Positions 1 to 8,768 of a stretch of DNA of 64,000 nt are shown in pieces. Below the pieces are notes generated by a model that was given only the letters and a program-made list of their open reading frames with translations, had not been told where the DNA came from and made no database searches. Each line of letters starts with the position of its first letter. Position 1 is the first letter of the stretch. The translations under genes were made by a program, and so were the position numbers. The stretch lies in the NCBI RefSeq assembly GCF_010550245.1, contig NZ_JAAGLU010000001.1, positions 124,001 to 188,000 on the forward strand, in the 5' to 3' direction. This DNA comes from Streptomyces sp. SID12501 (GTDB taxonomy: Bacteria > Actinomycetota > Actinomycetes > Streptomycetales > Streptomycetaceae).

Positions 1-505
1 GCAGGCCGATGCGGTCGAGGAACGCGCGGCGGAGCATCTTGTGCGGGGTGAGGCTGTCGATCAGCGGGGCGTTCTCGACACTGGCCTTGGGGTGGTTGTG
101 CCGGAACAGCTCGACCGGCACCGGGCGGCCCTTGCCGGCCATCTTGCCGACGATCACATCGGCGCCGTTGGTCACGCCGTACTCGTACATCCGCTCAAGG
201 GCCTCGTCGCCGAGGTAGTCGTCGTTGTCGACGAACATCACGAACTCGCCCTGCGAGGCCTCGATACCGACGTTGCGCGGCTTGCCCGACCAGCCCGAGT
301 TCTCCTGGTGGATGACCTGGACACGCGGTTCCTCGGCGGCGAGCTGGTCCAGCAGGGCCGGGGTCCCGTCGGTGGAACCGTCGTCGACGAAGATCACTTC
401 GTACTCGTCGGCGGGCAGCGACTGCCGCAGCAGCGACGCGACGCATTCCTCGATGTACGGTCCCGGGTTGTACACCGGAACGATGACGCTGACCTTGACC
501 GGCAT
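1..505 (-). CDS. Glycosyltransferase family 2, 5' part only
   Basis: This is the N-terminal 168 residues of a GT-A fold glycosyltransferase; the 3' end lies beyond the left window edge. The protein opens MPVKVSVIVPVYNPG, the usual first beta strand of GT2 enzymes, followed by a nucleotide-binding VDDGSTDGT and, near residue 95, a metal-site motif FVDNDD. These enzymes transfer a sugar from a nucleotide-sugar donor, typically to cell-wall or surface glycopolymers. The acceptor cannot be told from this fragment. The ATG at 503-505 is the first start in frame. Family assignment is firm; function beyond that is not. Confidence 0.85.
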   Translation of the reverse strand, partial: MPVKVSVIVPVYNPGPYIEECVASLLRQSLPADEYEVIFVDDGSTDGTPALLDQLAAEEPRVQVIHQENSGWSGKPRNVGIEASQGEFVMFVDNDDYLGDEALERMYEYGVTNGADVIVGKMAGKGRPVPVELFRHNHPKASVENAPLIDSLTPHKMLRRAFLDRIGL

Positions 506-637
506 GCGGCTGGAAGCTCCCTCTTTGGCTCTACTCCCCGTTTCCGCGACGACACGGTCAGGGCTGCCTGATACTAACCGTGCGAGGCTCTCCGCGACCT
601 GCCGGGGCACGGGCCCCGAGGGGCGCGCCAGCGCGCC

Positions 638-703
638 AAAGGGGCGCGAGGAACTGCGCGACCAGCCACGACGATGCCGCAGCCGCGCAACGGCAGACCG
701 CGG
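638..703. repeat. Streptomyces intergenic element, family A copy 1
   Basis: The gap 506-819 holds no gene. Its recognisable content is a block with the core GGGGCGCGAGGAACTGCGCG followed by ACCAGCCACGACG. A near copy sits at 58997-59040 with the same AACTGYGCGACCAGCCAC core. This sequence type recurs between genes in Streptomyces genomes (recalled, not searched). The exact ends are uncertain. Confidence 0.6.
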
Positions 704-819
704 CACCCCCAGAGCGCCAACGCTCCCCAAGTGCACCTTCTGCTTCTCTCCGACACTCACCTCCCCAAACGCGCCAAGCAACTGCCGCGGGCCGCTGCCG
801 CCCCGGCGCCCCTGAGCGG

Positions 820-1926
820 CTACACGACCCCGGCCGGGTGAATGGCGCCGCCCGTCGCTGTCAGCGACACCCCGCTGCCGCCCCACCGCACGGCGACGAT
901 CTCGGCGGCCACGGACACCGCCACCTCCTCGGGCGTACGGGCGCCCAGATCCAGCCCGATGGGGGACCGCAGCCGGGACAGCTCGGGGCCGGTGAGGCCG
1001 GCCTCCGTCAGCCGTCCGAGCCGGTCGTCGTGGGTGCGGCGGCTGCCCATCGCCCCGATGTACGCGGCGGGCCGGCGCAGCGCCTCCTCCAGCAGCGGTA
1101 CGTCGAACTTCGGGTCGTGGGTCAGGACGCAGATCACCGTGCGCTCGTCGGTGTCCGTGCCGCGCAGATAGCGGTGCGGCCAGTCGACGACCACCTCGAC
1201 GCCCTCGGGGAAGCGTCTCGGGGTGGCGAAGGGCGGGCGGGCGTCGCAGACGGTGACCCGGTAGCCGAGGAAGGCGCCGATCCGGGCCACGGCGGCGGCG
1301 TAGTCGATGGCGCCGAAGACGAGCATGCGGGGCGGGGGCGCGAAAGAGTGCAGGAACACGGTGACGGCGTCCTCGCGCCGCTCCCCGTGGGGCCCGTAGT
1401 GCCGCAATCCCGTTGCGCCCAGGGCGAGTTCACCGCGCGCGTCGGCGGTGACGGCCACGTCCAGGCCGGTCGTGCCCAGCGTGCCGGACACCCGGTCGGG
1501 CCAGACGCCGAGTGTGGCGCCACGTGCCGCCGGACCGTCGGTCACGGTTGCCACGGTCACCGGACGGCCCGCCGCCACCGTCTCCGCCACCGCCGCGAAG
1601 GACGGATCGAGGGCGGGAGTGACCGGCCGTACCAGCACGGTGATCTCGCCGCCGCAGGTCAGCCCCACCGCGAAGGCGTCCTCGTCGCTGTAGCCGAAGG
1701 TCTCGAGGCGTGCCTCCCCGCTCGCCACGACCTCCTGGGCCAGCTCGAACACCGCGCCCTCGACGCATCCTCCGGACACGCTGCCCACGACCTCGTCGCC
1801 GGGCCCCACGGCCATCGCGGCGCCGGGGTCACGGGGCGCGCTGCGGCTCACCGAGACGACGGTGGCGAGTCCGAACGGTTCGCCCGCCGCGTACCAGCGC
1901 CCGAGCGCGGGGAGGATGTCACGCAC
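820..1926 (-). CDS. XdhC/CoxI family protein
   Basis: A 368-residue protein of the XdhC/CoxI family, whose members help insert sulfurated molybdenum cofactor into xanthine dehydrogenase and related molybdenum hydroxylases. The N-terminal XdhC/CoxI domain carries SVSGGCVEGAVFELAQE near residues 50-65, with the conserved GGCVE. The C-terminal half is a Rossmann-like XdhC_C domain (MLVFGAIDYAAAVARIGAFLG and AYIGAMGSRRTHDDR). No xdhA/xdhB-like subunit lies nearby, so it is an orphan here. The ATG at 1926 is preceded by AAAGGAGCGG. It is divergent from the glycosidase gene. Confidence 0.85.
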   Translation of the reverse strand: MRDILPALGRWYAAGEPFGLATVVSVSRSAPRDPGAAMAVGPGDEVVGSVSGGCVEGAVFELAQEVVASGEARLETFGYSDEDAFAVGLTCGGEITVLVRPVTPALDPSFAAVAETVAAGRPVTVATVTDGPAARGATLGVWPDRVSGTLGTTGLDVAVTADARGELALGATGLRHYGPHGERREDAVTVFLHSFAPPPRMLVFGAIDYAAAVARIGAFLGYRVTVCDARPPFATPRRFPEGVEVVVDWPHRYLRGTDTDERTVICVLTHDPKFDVPLLEEALRRPAAYIGAMGSRRTHDDRLGRLTEAGLTGPELSRLRSPIGLDLGARTPEEVAVSVAAEIVAVRWGGSGVSLTATGGAIHPAGVV

Positions 1927-2039
1927 GATCCGCTCCTTTTGTCGCCCATGTGACTTGATGATCGCCCATGAGCGTCAAAAGCTGAAGGTTACTCATGAGT
2001 CAGTTGGTATTGACGACTCCTGATGCGCGCGGGACTGTA

Positions 2040-3902
2040 ATGCACATGTCGAAGTTGCGAGTGCATCTGCTCGGCGTACTGGTCCTGGTCACGGGGTTCG
2101 TGACTACTGTCGGCTCCCAGCCCGCTCGGGCCGACACCCTTTGGTTCGACTCTCCCACCTCCACCACCCTCACCGTCCAGAACGGTCGGTTCACCGACGC
2201 TCTGGGCCGAGAGGTCGTTCTCCGCGGCTACAACGTCTCCGGCGAGACGAAGCTCAAGGAGAACAACGGACTGCCCTTCGCCTCGGTCGCCGACGCCAAG
2301 AAGTCGGCGACCGCCCTGCGAGCGCTCGGCGGCGGCAACAGCGTCCGCTTCCTGCTCTCCTGGGCGTATGCGGAGCCGGTTCGTGGCTCGGTGAGCAGCA
2401 GCTACCTGGCCGCCGCCACCGCCCAGATGGGTGCCTTCCTGGACGCGGGCATCCGTGTCTACCCCGACTTCCACCAGGACCTCTACTCCCGCTGGCTCTT
2501 CGACTCGGACAGCTGGTACACCGGTGACGGCGCCCCCCAGTGGGCCGTCGATCTCGGTAACTACCCGGACGAGTACTGCGGGATCTGCATCCTCTGGGGA
2601 CAGAACATCACCCAGAACGCGGCCGTGAAGAACGCGACGTACGACTTCTGGCACAACACCTACGGGATCCAGGACTCGTTCCTCGACACCGCCCAGAAGA
2701 CGATGACGTACCTCAAGCAGAACCTGACGAGCGCCCAGTTCACGGGCGTCGTCGGCTTCGACCCGTACAACGAACCGCATCCGGGGAATCTCGACTCGGG
2801 GCAGACCAGCCGGACCTGGGAGAAGGACGTCCTGTGGCCGTTCTTCGTGAAGTTCCGGGCCCGGATGGACTCGGCCGGCTGGCAGGACAAGCCCGCCTTC
2901 GTGGAACCGAACATGTTCTGGAACGCCAACATCGACTCCCAGAAGCAGGAGGGTGGCCTCCTGGACGCCGGTACGGTCGGCGGGCGCTACGTCTTCAACA
3001 CCCACTTCTACGACCAGAAGGCCATCTCCGGCATCCTGATGTGGGGCAATGCGGGGGACGGCCAGTACGTCACCGACTTCGGTACGGTCCGTGACCGGGC
3101 TGCCGCCCTCGGGACGACCGGGATCGTCAGCGAGTTCGGCCATCCGCTGAGCGGGACGGTGTCCGGCAAGGCGCCGACGGTCTACAAGGCGATGTACCAG
3201 GCCCTCGACTCCCGGGTGAAGGGCGCGAGTTGGTGGGCCAACGCGAGCGTTTCGGGCCCGGTGCTCTCCAGCAGCCAGTGGCAGTGGGACATCTACAACG
3301 GCCGCCACAAGGAGCTGATGAACGACAACGCCGACAAGGTGATCACCTCCGGTGACGGCTGGAACGACGAGGACCTGTCCGCCGTACGCCTCGACGACTC
3401 CGCTACGGCCGTCCTGCGGCAGGACGCCCGGATGCTGGACCGCGTCTATCCGGGCGCCACGGCGGGGACGACGCTCGCCTTCACCTTCGAGGACCGCTCC
3501 CGGGACGGGTCCACGACCCTCACCTGGAACCCGGTGCCGAGTTCGCTGCCGAACGTGTCCACGCTGGTGGGCTCTGGGCAGTACAGCGTGCTGGTGTGGC
3601 GGTCGAAGGGCATCTCGGCGCCGACCGAACTCCATCTGCCGGCGTCCTTCCCGACGGCGACCACCACGGTCGTCTCCGACCTCGGCACGGTCTACGGCCC
3701 GCCGGCCTACACCAGTACGACCCCGATCGCGGCGGGCACCGACCCCGGTGGCACGGGAAGCCGCCGCCTGCTGCTCACCGCGTCGGACTCGGGAGTCCTG
3801 CACTACGCGCTGGTGACCAACGGGGCGACGGCTCCTTCGGCGACCGTACTGAGCGCCGCGCGAACCGAACTGGCTTCATGGGCCGCGCAGGAGTTCAGCT
3901 AA
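2040..3902 (+). CDS. Secreted GH5 endoglycosylceramidase-like hydrolase
   Basis: A predicted extracellular GH5 glycosidase of about 620 residues, resembling endoglycoceramidases that release the intact oligosaccharide from glycosphingolipids. The signal peptide ends near QPARA-D. FDPYNEP places the acid/base Glu near residue 245, and IVSEFG the nucleophile near 365; that spacing is close to the Rhodococcus EGCase pair. YPDFHQDLYSRW is also typical. The C-terminal ~150 residues look like a beta-sandwich. I prefer the ATG at 2040 (GGGA just upstream, normal signal peptide). An in-frame ATG at 1995 behind GAAGG would add 15 residues in front of the signal. Substrate is inferred from family, not shown. 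Confidence 0.8.
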   Translation: MHMSKLRVHLLGVLVLVTGFVTTVGSQPARADTLWFDSPTSTTLTVQNGRFTDALGREVVLRGYNVSGETKLKENNGLPFASVADAKKSATALRALGGGNSVRFLLSWAYAEPVRGSVSSSYLAAATAQMGAFLDAGIRVYPDFHQDLYSRWLFDSDSWYTGDGAPQWAVDLGNYPDEYCGICILWGQNITQNAAVKNATYDFWHNTYGIQDSFLDTAQKTMTYLKQNLTSAQFTGVVGFDPYNEPHPGNLDSGQTSRTWEKDVLWPFFVKFRARMDSAGWQDKPAFVEPNMFWNANIDSQKQEGGLLDAGTVGGRYVFNTHFYDQKAISGILMWGNAGDGQYVTDFGTVRDRAAALGTTGIVSEFGHPLSGTVSGKAPTVYKAMYQALDSRVKGASWWANASVSGPVLSSSQWQWDIYNGRHKELMNDNADKVITSGDGWNDEDLSAVRLDDSATAVLRQDARMLDRVYPGATAGTTLAFTFEDRSRDGSTTLTWNPVPSSLPNVSTLVGSGQYSVLVWRSKGISAPTELHLPASFPTATTTVVSDLGTVYGPPAYTSTTPIAAGTDPGGTGSRRLLLTASDSGVLHYALVTNGATAPSATVLSAARTELASWAAQEFS

Positions 3903-3921
3903 CCGATCAACCGGCGGCCAA

Positions 3922-3943
3922 CTGACCTGAAAACAGAGGTCAG
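3922..3943. terminator. Possible weak bidirectional terminator
   Basis: A 7-bp inverted repeat (CTGACCT...AGGTCAG, 8-nt loop) lies between the convergent glycosidase and beta-propeller genes and overlaps the latter's stop codon. There is no T-run, so the terminator role is inferred from position only. Confidence 0.3.
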
Positions 3944-5205
3944 CTGGTCGCCGGGCCAGTCCAGTCCGCCTCGACATGGCCGAGGCGGACCCGCTGGGGG
4001 TGGTCGCCGACCGGCACGGACACCGTCTTCAGCCCGGTGGCGAAGTCGATGGCCGTGATCTGGTCGGCGCCGCTCTCGGAGATCACGCAGGACTTGCCGT
4101 CGCCGCTCACCGTGGCCCAGTAGGGCTTCGAGGCCGGGACGAGCGGACCCTCCTGGAGGGTCGTACGGTCGACGACCGTCGCGTAGTCGTCCATCGTGCC
4201 CGCGACGCACAGCTTCGTGCCGTCCGGCTTCATCGAGATGCCGTGGTGGCGCGAGTCGTTGACGAACGTGGTGCGGTCGTCGCTGGTCGCCGGGTTCTTC
4301 GGCAGGGTCTTCGTCCGGGTGATCTTGTCGGTGGCGATGTCGTACTCGAAGAAGCCGTTGAAGAACGAGACCTGGAAGTACAGCTTCGTCTCGTCGGGCG
4401 AGAAGGTGGCCGGGCGGACCGCGTCGGAGAAGTCCGTGAGGCCGATGGCGTTGAGCCGGTCCCGCATGTCGATCACCTTCACCTGCTTGAAGGTGGCCGC
4501 GTCGACGACCGTGATCTTCCGGTCGCCCTTGGTGAAGTCCTGCCACGGAGCGTCCTGATCGGTGTTGACGTCACCGATGGCCATGTTCCAGATGTACTTG
4601 CCGTCCTTGGTGAAGATGTTCTCGTGCGGCTTGTCGCCGGTGGCGAACGAACCGATCTGCGCGCCGGTGTCGATGTTCAGCACGTGCACGGTGTTGGAGA
4701 TCGAGGCGGAGACCGCGACCCGGGTCCCGTCGGGGGAGACCGCCATGTGGTCGGAGCGGTAGCCGGACACGGGGAAACGCCAGTTGATCGCCCCGGTGGC
4801 GAGGTCGATCGACACGACGTCGGCGAAGCTCGGCCGGGAGACCACCACCGACTTGCCGTCCGGAGTGGAGTACATGTCGTCGACCAGCTGGTCGTGGCCC
4901 TCGCCGACTCCGTTGCGGATGGCCATGAAGTAGATCCACTTGATCGGGTCGGCGTTGATCGCGGCCAGCCGCGCCGCCTTGTCCGGTACGACGTCGATCC
5001 GGCCGATCTTGGCGAAGTCGCCGGTTGACTTGACGACGTCCGCGGTGCCTTCCCAGTTGTTGCCGACGAACAGCACCTCGCGCAGACTCGCGGCGGTGGC
5101 GTCCTCGGCGTCGGTCACCGCGACGGCGGCCGACGCGGGGGCGGTGACGGTCAGGACGAGGGCGGCGGCCATGGCACAGAGGTACCTGGATCTGGAAGCA
5201 GGCAT
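3940..5205 (-). CDS. Secreted YVTN/YncE-like beta-propeller protein
   Basis: A 421-residue exported protein built of beta-propeller blades. The start at 5205 has GGAAGGGAGAG just upstream and gives a clean signal peptide (MPASRSRYLCAMAAALVL, cleavage near ASAA). An upstream in-frame extension to 5358 lacks a signal-like start and is disfavoured. Blade repeats read as DGKSVVVSRP, DGTRVAVSASISNTVHVLNIDTG, DGKYIWNMAI and DGKSCVISESGADQITAIDFATG, the YVTN/cytochrome-cd1-like pattern. No enzyme residues are evident. Such proteins are usually scaffolds or binding modules outside the membrane; the ligand is unknown. It is divergent from the TetR gene at 5410, which may regulate it. Confidence 0.75.
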   Translation of the reverse strand: MPASRSRYLCAMAAALVLTVTAPASAAVAVTDAEDATAASLREVLFVGNNWEGTADVVKSTGDFAKIGRIDVVPDKAARLAAINADPIKWIYFMAIRNGVGEGHDQLVDDMYSTPDGKSVVVSRPSFADVVSIDLATGAINWRFPVSGYRSDHMAVSPDGTRVAVSASISNTVHVLNIDTGAQIGSFATGDKPHENIFTKDGKYIWNMAIGDVNTDQDAPWQDFTKGDRKITVVDAATFKQVKVIDMRDRLNAIGLTDFSDAVRPATFSPDETKLYFQVSFFNGFFEYDIATDKITRTKTLPKNPATSDDRTTFVNDSRHHGISMKPDGTKLCVAGTMDDYATVVDRTTLQEGPLVPASKPYWATVSGDGKSCVISESGADQITAIDFATGLKTVSVPVGDHPQRVRLGHVEADWTGPATS

Positions 5206-5409
5206 GCGTGCTCTCCCTTCCGGGAGTGAACAGATTGACGGTGGCGGGTGCATGACATGTGGGGCATAAGGGAGAACATGGCTGCGCTCGAAAAAACTGA
5301 ACACGGTCACGTTCAGATTGGACTTACTGGAAAGTAAGGAGGGGGTGCCCTTCTCCACAAGACTGCGTGCAGGACAAACTTGGCCCCCGGACCGACGAAG
5401 GAGGGTTCA

Positions 5410-6111
5410 TTGGCGGGCAGACTCAGGGCGCCGACCGGCCGTTACGCGGGCAAGACGGCCCAGGAACGGCAGACCGAAAGGCGCCGGAGATTTCTGGACG
5501 CCGCACTCCAGATGTTCGGCGACACCCCGGGCTACCGCTCGACGACCGTCGCCGCGCTCAGTGAGGCGGCCGGTCTGTCGACGCGCCAGTTCTACGAGGA
5601 GTTCCGCACCCTCGAGGACGTCCTGGCCGCCCTGCACCTCCAGGTCAACGACTGGGCCGAGGCGGCGGCGCTCGGCGCGCTGGCCGACGCGGAGGGGCTG
5701 CCCCTCGCCGAACGCGCCTCCGCGATCTTCCGCGCCTACGCCGCCAACGTCACCGCCGACCCGCGCCGCATCCGTCTGACCTTCGTCGAGATCATCGGTG
5801 TCAGCGACCGTCTGGAGGAACAGCGCCTCGCCCGCCGATCCCGCTGGGTGAACCTCATCTGTACGGAGGCGGAGGCCGCCGTCGTCCGTGGAGAGGCGGC
5901 GCCGCGCGACTACCAGCTCGCCGCGACGGCGTTCATCGGCAGCGTCAACGGTCTGCTGCACGACTGGAGCGCCGGGTGGGTGGACGCCACGTTGGACGAG
6001 GCGGTGGACGAACTGGTGCGGATGCTGCTGGGCATCCTGCGGCCGGCGGGCTGGCAGCCCCCGGGCGGCGGGCACGCCAAGGACGCCGATGAGGTCGCTG
6101 AGGGCTCCTGA
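5410..6111 (+). CDS. TetR family transcriptional regulator
   Basis: A 233-residue TetR-type repressor. The N-terminal helix-turn-helix (residues ~20-70) shows RRRRFLDAALQMFGDTPGYRSTTVAALSEAAGLSTRQFYEEF, the canonical TetR DNA-binding pattern in which the Y-phase motif is QFYEEF. The remainder is an all-alpha ligand domain. I chose the TTG at 5410 because AAGGAGGG at 5398-5405 sits four bases upstream; a TTG at 5380 is in frame but has no such site. It lies back to back with the secreted beta-propeller gene, suggesting local control. The ligand is unknown. Confidence 0.85.
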   Translation: MAGRLRAPTGRYAGKTAQERQTERRRRFLDAALQMFGDTPGYRSTTVAALSEAAGLSTRQFYEEFRTLEDVLAALHLQVNDWAEAAALGALADAEGLPLAERASAIFRAYAANVTADPRRIRLTFVEIIGVSDRLEEQRLARRSRWVNLICTEAEAAVVRGEAAPRDYQLAATAFIGSVNGLLHDWSAGWVDATLDEAVDELVRMLLGILRPAGWQPPGGGHAKDADEVAEGS

Positions 6112-6238
6112 CGTCTGTTGCTTGCCTGAGCCGAGGTGATGTCGACGGCGGTACTCACCCGGACAGCCGATTCACTGACTCCGGTACGGGCCCGACACTT
6201 TCCTCCGCGCCGGTCCGGTCCGGGCCGGCCCGCGCCGC

Positions 6239-6748
6239 GTGCCCGTTCCCCGTACAGGGTCGGTCCTTGCGGGGGCAGGCCGGGCCCGTCGGGGCGCGGT
6301 GCCGCCACCCGCCCGGTCGCTCCGCCTAGCGCCGCAGCGGGGCCAGGACGAGAAGGCTTCCCCGCTGCCCTGGCTGTACGGCGTGGCACGCAACTGCCTG
6401 GCCAACGCGGTACGCGGCCAGGGCCGGCGCCGTCGGCTCCTCGACCGGCTGGGCAACGACGAGACGGCACACGGCAGGCAGGTCGTGGCGAGCCCGGACA
6501 CCGAGTCGCCGGGCGCCTGGGTGCATGAGGCGCTCGCCCGTCTCACCCCGGCCGACCAGGAGGTACTGCGTCTGACGGCCTGGGAGGAGCTCGCCGTCGA
6601 CGAGGTCGCAGTGGCCCTGGGCTGCGGCACCCGCGCGGCGGCGATGCGGCTGCACAGGGCCAGACGCCGGCTGAGAACCGAGATCGACCGGATACGCCCC
6701 TCGCTCGCCGCCGACGTGCACTCCTCGAAGGAACACGGTCATGCCTGA
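6239..6748 (+). pseudogene. Degenerate ECF-type sigma factor (region 4 intact, region 2 lost)
   Basis: From about 6350 the frame reads as a normal ECF-type sigma factor: LPWLYGVARNCLANAVRGQG (end of region 2) and a full region 4 with LTPADQEVLRLTAWEELAVDEVAVALGCGTRAAAMRLHRARRRL. Upstream, where region 2.1-2.3 should be, no frame gives a sigma domain. GCC-TAG-CGC-CGC at 6324-6335 would read A-W-R-R, a normal region-2 motif, if the stop were TGG, and it is out of frame with the intact part. I infer a nonsense mutation plus frameshift. The frame is open from GTG 6239, so a truncated product is possible. It overlaps the next gene by 8 bases. Confidence 0.6.
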
Positions 6749-7718
6749 CGAACTCGACCTGCTACGCGGCGCCAACCCGGCGCCGCCGGACGGCCCCCGC
6801 TTCGGCGACGGACCGCTGGACCACGACGCGGAACGCCGACTCAATCAACTCCTGCACGGCAGCGGCCCGTTCGGCCGTCGCCGTACCCGCTGGATGTGGA
6901 GCCTCGCGACCGTCGCGGTGGTCGCGGCGACCGCGCTGGCGCTGCTCCTCGCGGGCCCGAACACCGTCCCGGCGGTGGCCGCTCCCCGACCGCTGCTCGT
7001 TCAGACCGGCTCCACCCCCGTACCCCTGACCAGGATGGCCGAGCTCGCCGAGGCGGCAGCCGCGGACGGTTCGCCGGAACTCCGGAAGGGCACCCACGTA
7101 CAGACGTGGAGCATGGGCATGTCGGAGGACAAGCCCCCGATCACGCTGCCCGTCGAGCGAGTGGTGCGCTGGCAGGCCGACGCGAGCCATACGGAACTGG
7201 TCGTGGCGACCGACCCGCGGCATCCCGGCAGGCCGGTCCTGAGCGAAGGGGACGACGGAACCGGTCTGGTCGAGGACGGGCACGTCATCAGCGAGCAGAC
7301 GTTCGGGCCGAGCTGGAGCGACGCCCCGCCCGAGTCGACGCCGCCGCACGACCCGCGCCTCCTGAAGGCCTACCTTCAGGAGGCGCAGCACCGGAACACT
7401 GCGCTGACGACCCCCGAACTCCTCGACGCGGTAGGGGTGTTGCTCGACCACTGGACCCTCGGGGCCCGCGAGAACGCGGCCGTCGCCCGGCTGCTGGCGG
7501 ACGCCGGGGGGCTGCGGCCCGTCGGCCGGGTGACGGATCGGCTGGGGCGGCCCGGTCGGGCGTATGTGTACGACGACGGACACGGCTCCCGCCAGATGCT
7601 GATCATGGATCCGGCCGCCGGTGCCGTACTCGGCCTGGAGGAGACCGCCACCACCGCCGAGCCCGAGTGGGGCCTGAAGGCGGGCGACGTCATGGACTAC
7701 AGCGCCTGGATGCGCTGA
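6741..7718 (+). CDS. CU044_5270 family membrane protein
   Basis: A 325-residue protein of the actinobacterial CU044_5270 type, which habitually follows an ECF sigma gene and is thought to act with it, perhaps as a membrane-bound partner. One transmembrane helix is visible near residues 52-75 (WMWSLATVAVVAATALALLLAGP), so the N-terminal ~50 residues would be cytoplasmic and the rest outside. The external part contains the YLQEAQ/ELLDAVGVLLDHW region and a C-terminal GRAYVYDDGHGSRQMLIMDPAAG segment typical of the family. It is translationally coupled to the damaged sigma gene. If that gene is dead, this product has lost its partner. Confidence 0.7.
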   Translation: MPDELDLLRGANPAPPDGPRFGDGPLDHDAERRLNQLLHGSGPFGRRRTRWMWSLATVAVVAATALALLLAGPNTVPAVAAPRPLLVQTGSTPVPLTRMAELAEAAAADGSPELRKGTHVQTWSMGMSEDKPPITLPVERVVRWQADASHTELVVATDPRHPGRPVLSEGDDGTGLVEDGHVISEQTFGPSWSDAPPESTPPHDPRLLKAYLQEAQHRNTALTTPELLDAVGVLLDHWTLGARENAAVARLLADAGGLRPVGRVTDRLGRPGRAYVYDDGHGSRQMLIMDPAAGAVLGLEETATTAEPEWGLKAGDVMDYSAWMR

Positions 7719-7842
7719 TCACAGCCCCAGGGCATCCTCAGGGCTTCGCGGGGCCGCTCTCCGGTGGTTCTCCACCTCGGCGCCAGTCACGACCCGGCGT
7801 CCCGCCCAGCCCCCAGCCCCCAGCCCTCAGCCCTGGTCGAGG

Positions 7843-8217
7843 TCAGGAAGCCTCCTCGTCCCATGCCTGCAGCACGGTCTGGTCGACGATCTTGCCGTCG
7901 CGCAGCGACAGCATCGAGCCGACGAGGACGCGGACTCCGTCCGGGTACTCGCAGGACTCGGTGTAGGCGACCTGGTCGCCCTGGACGATGACCTGCTCCA
8001 GCTTGTGGGTCATGTCCCTGCTGCACACGTCTTCCAGCATGGCGCCGATCTCGCCGCGCCCGTGCTTGACCATCGGGTGGCTGGGCTGGGAGTTGCGGTC
8101 GACGACGCGCAGTTCGGCGTCCTCGGCGTAGAGCGACAGCAGTACCGTCGCGTCATGTGCTTCGATGCCCCGGCGCAGTGCTTCGATGTCGAATGCGGGG
8201 CTTGCCGCGGTGCCCAT
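7843..8217 (-). CDS. NTF2-like / SnoaL-type small protein
   Basis: A 124-residue single-domain protein with the nuclear-transport-factor-2 cone fold signature: an N-terminal helix pair (IEALRRGIEAHDATVLLSLYAEDAELRVVDR), a central KHGRGEIGAMLEDV stretch, and C-terminal strands VAYTESCEYPDGVRVLVGSMLSLRDGKIV. Members are ligand-binding or isomerase-like proteins. Nothing here fixes a substrate. The ATG at 8217 has AAGGAGG seven bases upstream. It stands alone on the minus strand. Confidence 0.7.
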   Translation of the reverse strand: MGTAASPAFDIEALRRGIEAHDATVLLSLYAEDAELRVVDRNSQPSHPMVKHGRGEIGAMLEDVCSRDMTHKLEQVIVQGDQVAYTESCEYPDGVRVLVGSMLSLRDGKIVDQTVLQAWDEEAS

Positions 8218-8389
8218 GGTGACCTCCTTCGAGGGCCGCGGCCCGATCGGGCGCGGGCCGCGAGGGACCTCTCCTCCTGAGCGTCCTCCGCCTGGGGAGG
8301 CTCGGCAAGCGCAGACGGAGGATGAGCCTGACGAGTGAGCGGGGCGCGGTGCCCGTGTCCGGGGCGGGGCGCGCGCCGTTCATCAATAC

Positions 8390-8686
8390 ATGATCTCAAC
8401 ACGACGAATCGCTGCCGCCATTGGTCTCGCCGTCGGCGTCACCGGCCTCGCCGCCCCGCTGGCGAGCGCGGCTCCCGCCGCCGACCAGAACGCGGGCAAG
8501 CTGAACCCGATCGCCCAGCTCGACTCGCTCGCCGTGAGCGAGATTCCCGCGCAGTACCACGAGGACATTCCCCGGGTCTCCAGCCAGCTGACCTCGCTCA
8601 ACCGGCTGAGCGACCTCCAGCAGCTGCACCAGCTGACCGACATGGCCGCCCCCGTCACCGGTCTGCTGCCCGGTATCGAGGCCTGA
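8390..8686 (+). CDS. Small secreted protein of unknown function
   Basis: A 98-residue protein with a clear signal peptide (ISTRRIAAAIGLAVGVTGLA, cleavage near SAAPAA), leaving a mature chain of about 70 residues with no cysteines. The mature part is leucine- and glutamine-rich (LTSLNRLSDLQQLHQLTDM) and ends in LLPGIEA, suggesting a short amphipathic helix. I do not recognise a family domain. No strong ribosome site is seen before the ATG at 8390. A strong terminator follows at 8715. Confidence 0.6.
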   Translation: MISTRRIAAAIGLAVGVTGLAAPLASAAPAADQNAGKLNPIAQLDSLAVSEIPAQYHEDIPRVSSQLTSLNRLSDLQQLHQLTDMAAPVTGLLPGIEA

Positions 8687-8714
8687 CGGACGTACTGATC
8701 GGGAGAGTGGGGAC

Positions 8715-8745
8715 GAGGGCCGCCCGGCCGGACCGGGCGGCCCTC
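8715..8745. terminator. Strong bidirectional hairpin terminator
   Basis: A perfect 13-bp stem (GAGGGCCGCCCGG / CCGGGCGGCCCTC) with a 5-base loop lies between the convergent small secreted gene and the siderophore decarboxylase gene. Confidence 0.8.
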
Positions 8746-8768
8746 ACCTGTTTCGCGCGCGCGTTCTA

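Noticed and set aside
580..1953. Long plus-strand frame over the XdhC gene
   Set aside because: Antisense shadow of XdhC created by high GC; no domain or ribosome site.
2010..2041. TTGACG ... TGTAAT as a promoter inside the glycosidase 5' end
   Set aside because: The spacing is 20 bp and would place the start site beyond the preferred start codon; probably chance.
7798..7832. CCCAGCC-rich short repeat after the CU044_5270-type gene
   Set aside because: Too short and compositionally simple to support a feature.
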